Below are positions 4,570 through 5,819 of a stretch of 5,819 bases of DNA, in pieces. The stretch comes from Gammaproteobacteria bacterium (lineage in GTDB: Bacteria; Pseudomonadota; Gammaproteobacteria; SURF-13). Each line of letters starts with the position of its first letter. Positions within the stretch are counted from its first letter, which is position 1. The position numbers and the translations under genes are program-made. The stretch lies in the NCBI GenBank assembly GCA_023487615.1, contig JAMDBH010000111.1, forward strand, positions 1 to 5,819. The letters run 5' to 3'. The notes beneath the pieces were generated by a model that saw nothing but the letters and a program-made list of their open reading frames with translations, did not search any database and was not told where the DNA came from.

Positions 4570-4938
4570 ATGAAACACAGCACGAAACTTGAAGAGCAGC
4601 GGCATTATACTCGAGTGCCGTTCGACGGCCCGGCAAGGCTCTCGAATACCGACACGAGCTGGAACGGTAGACTCATTGATATCTCGCTGCGGGGTGTGCT
4701 GCTGGAGCGCCCGCCCGGCTGGGAGGGCAAGATGGGCGACCCTTTTTTGCTGGAGCTGCTGCTCGATAATGAGGCCGTCATCAATATGCAACTCAGTGCA
4801 GTCCATTTCGACAAACGGCGCATCGGTTTTCATTGCGACCATATTGATCTGGAGAGTATGGGCCATCTCAAGCGGCTGATGGAGTTGAATCTGGGTGACG
4901 AAGACCGGCTCAATCGTGAGCTGTCTTCAATGGGCTGA
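4570..4938 (+). CDS. mapZ: PilZ-domain c-di-GMP receptor, MapZ-like
   Basis: This 122-residue cytoplasmic protein is essentially a single PilZ domain. Both c-di-GMP binding motifs are intact: RxxxR at R11-R15 (RHYTR) and DxSxxG at D37-S39-G42 (DISLRG). The C-terminal HIDLESMGHLKRLMELNLGDE closely matches Pseudomonas aeruginosa PA4608 (MapZ) as I recall it, beyond general PilZ similarity. In P. aeruginosa, MapZ binds the chemotaxis methyltransferase CheR1 when loaded with c-di-GMP and alters flagellar switching. Whether this protein has the same partner is inference. The neighbouring radA gene is also beside PA4608 in Pseudomonas, supporting orthology. The start has the binding site CAGGA (4557-4561) at good spacing. 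The stop lies 22 bp from the convergent radA stop. Confidence 0.88.
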   Translation: MKHSTKLEEQRHYTRVPFDGPARLSNTDTSWNGRLIDISLRGVLLERPPGWEGKMGDPFLLELLLDNEAVINMQLSAVHFDKRRIGFHCDHIDLESMGHLKRLMELNLGDEDRLNRELSSMG

Positions 4939-4960
4939 TAGCTGGCCTTTCAGAAATCCT

Positions 4961-5819
4961 CTAACAAGCTGCCAAGGCTTCCGATAACCGCTGTACGGCA
5001 ATGATCTCCATGCCCTTTATCGGCGCCTTGGGGGCGTTCGCACCAGGAATGATGGCCCGCTTGAAGCCATGTTTGGCGGCCTCCTTCAGGCGTTCCTGAC
5101 CACTCTGCACCGGGCGGATCTCTCCGGCGAGACCCATCTCACCAAACACCACCAGGTCTTGCGGTAGCGGCTTATTGCGCAGGCTGGATACCGCCGCAAG
5201 CACCACGGCAAGATCGGCCCCGGTTTCGGTAATACGCACCCCGCCCACCACGTTTACAAAGACATCCTGGTCGTACATCGCCACTCCGCCGTGGCGGTGC
5301 AATACGGCAAGCAGCATCGCCAAACGGTTTTGCTCCAACCCCAGGGTGACACGCCGCGGATTAGCGGCGTGGCTGTCGTCCACCAGGGCCTGCACTTCGA
5401 CCAGTAAAGGCCGGCTGCCCTCGCGCGTCACCATAATGACGCTGCCGGGCACGGGTTGCTCATGACGCGAGAGAAAAATGGCCGAGGGATTGCTGACCTC
5501 CTTGAGACCCTTTTCGGTCATGGCGAACACGCCCAGTTCATTCACCGCGCCGTAGCGGTTTTTGATGGCGCGGATCACCCGAAACGAACTGCCGCTGTCG
5601 CCCTCAAAATACAGCACCGTGTCCACCATGTGCTCGAGCACGCGCGGCCCGGCGAGCGCGCCCTCTTTGGTCACGTGTCCGACCAGAAACAGCGCCGTGC
5701 CGGTTTGCTTGGCGTAGCGCACCAGTTGCGCGGCGCTTTCACGCACCTGAGCGACCGAACCCGGCGCGGATTGCAACAACTCGGTGTAAATGGTCTGGAT
5801 AGAATCTATCACGATCACC
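4961..5819 (-). CDS. radA: DNA repair protein RadA (Sms), C-terminal part (partial at right edge)
   Basis: RadA is a RecA-like ATPase that processes branched recombination intermediates and drives DNA unwinding/branch migration. The visible 286 codons start within the Walker B strand (VIVIDSIQT) and run to the stop. The N-terminal zinc finger and Walker A lie beyond the window; full-length proteins are about 450-460 residues. GHVTKEGALAGPRVLEHMVDTVLYFEG follows Walker B. The RadA signature then appears as KNRYG (residues 86-90 of the visible part), with Tyr in place of the usual Phe of KNRFG. The rest is the Lon-protease-like C-terminal domain (GGVRITETGADLAVVLAA, GEMGLAGEIRPV), which in RadA is not proteolytic and supports oligomerisation. 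Every expected motif in this part is present, so the gene is probably intact. Confidence 0.95.
   Translation of the reverse strand, partial: VIVIDSIQTIYTELLQSAPGSVAQVRESAAQLVRYAKQTGTALFLVGHVTKEGALAGPRVLEHMVDTVLYFEGDSGSSFRVIRAIKNRYGAVNELGVFAMTEKGLKEVSNPSAIFLSRHEQPVPGSVIMVTREGSRPLLVEVQALVDDSHAANPRRVTLGLEQNRLAMLLAVLHRHGGVAMYDQDVFVNVVGGVRITETGADLAVVLAAVSSLRNKPLPQDLVVFGEMGLAGEIRPVQSGQERLKEAAKHGFKRAIIPGANAPKAPIKGMEIIAVQRLSEALAAC

Overview
The window looks like chromosomal DNA of a GC-rich gammaproteobacterium, probably an environmental or uncultured lineage. The best taxonomic clue is at the right end: a small PilZ protein closely resembling Pseudomonas MapZ (PA4608) sits next to and convergent with radA, the arrangement I recall from Pseudomonas. 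An mrcB gene followed by a TPR lipoprotein gene also fits. The lineage call is inference from gene content and recalled protein sequences, not a search.

Left part (1-1050, + strand): the 3' end of mrcB (bifunctional class A penicillin-binding protein 1B) overlaps a gene for a TPR-containing lipoprotein. The two form a cell-envelope operon. Positions 1051-1351 contain no credible gene. They hold an imperfect inverted repeat (1064-1116) and then a MITE-like element of about 219 bp (1119-1337) built from successive hairpins. The last hairpin can act as a terminator for the convergent hsp20 gene.

Centre (1352-3690, - strand): a small heat-shock protein gene has a strong sigma-32-like promoter, and an 11-bp perfect inverted repeat brackets its start region. 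Upstream of it lies a compact four-gene operon, read right to left. It encodes a secreted His-rich protein made of 11-residue repeats, an ECF-type RNA polymerase sigma factor, a single-pass membrane protein with an acidic tail (DUF3619-like, candidate anti-sigma factor) and a secreted, very basic repeat protein (DUF3106-like). Genes two to four overlap, and only 10 bp separate the first two. An ECF-like promoter sits upstream. This is the most interesting unit in the window: it has the layout of an autoregulated envelope-sensing sigma system, with predicted exported proteins at both ends.

Right part (3762-5819): a PlsC-family acyltransferase with an unusual FPHG motif (- strand), an AT-rich divergent intergenic region, mapZ (+ strand, c-di-GMP receptor), and the C-terminal two thirds of radA (- strand, running off the window). 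There are no tRNAs, rRNAs, CRISPR arrays or transposase genes. Apart from the two window-edge fragments (mrcB and radA), all genes appear intact.
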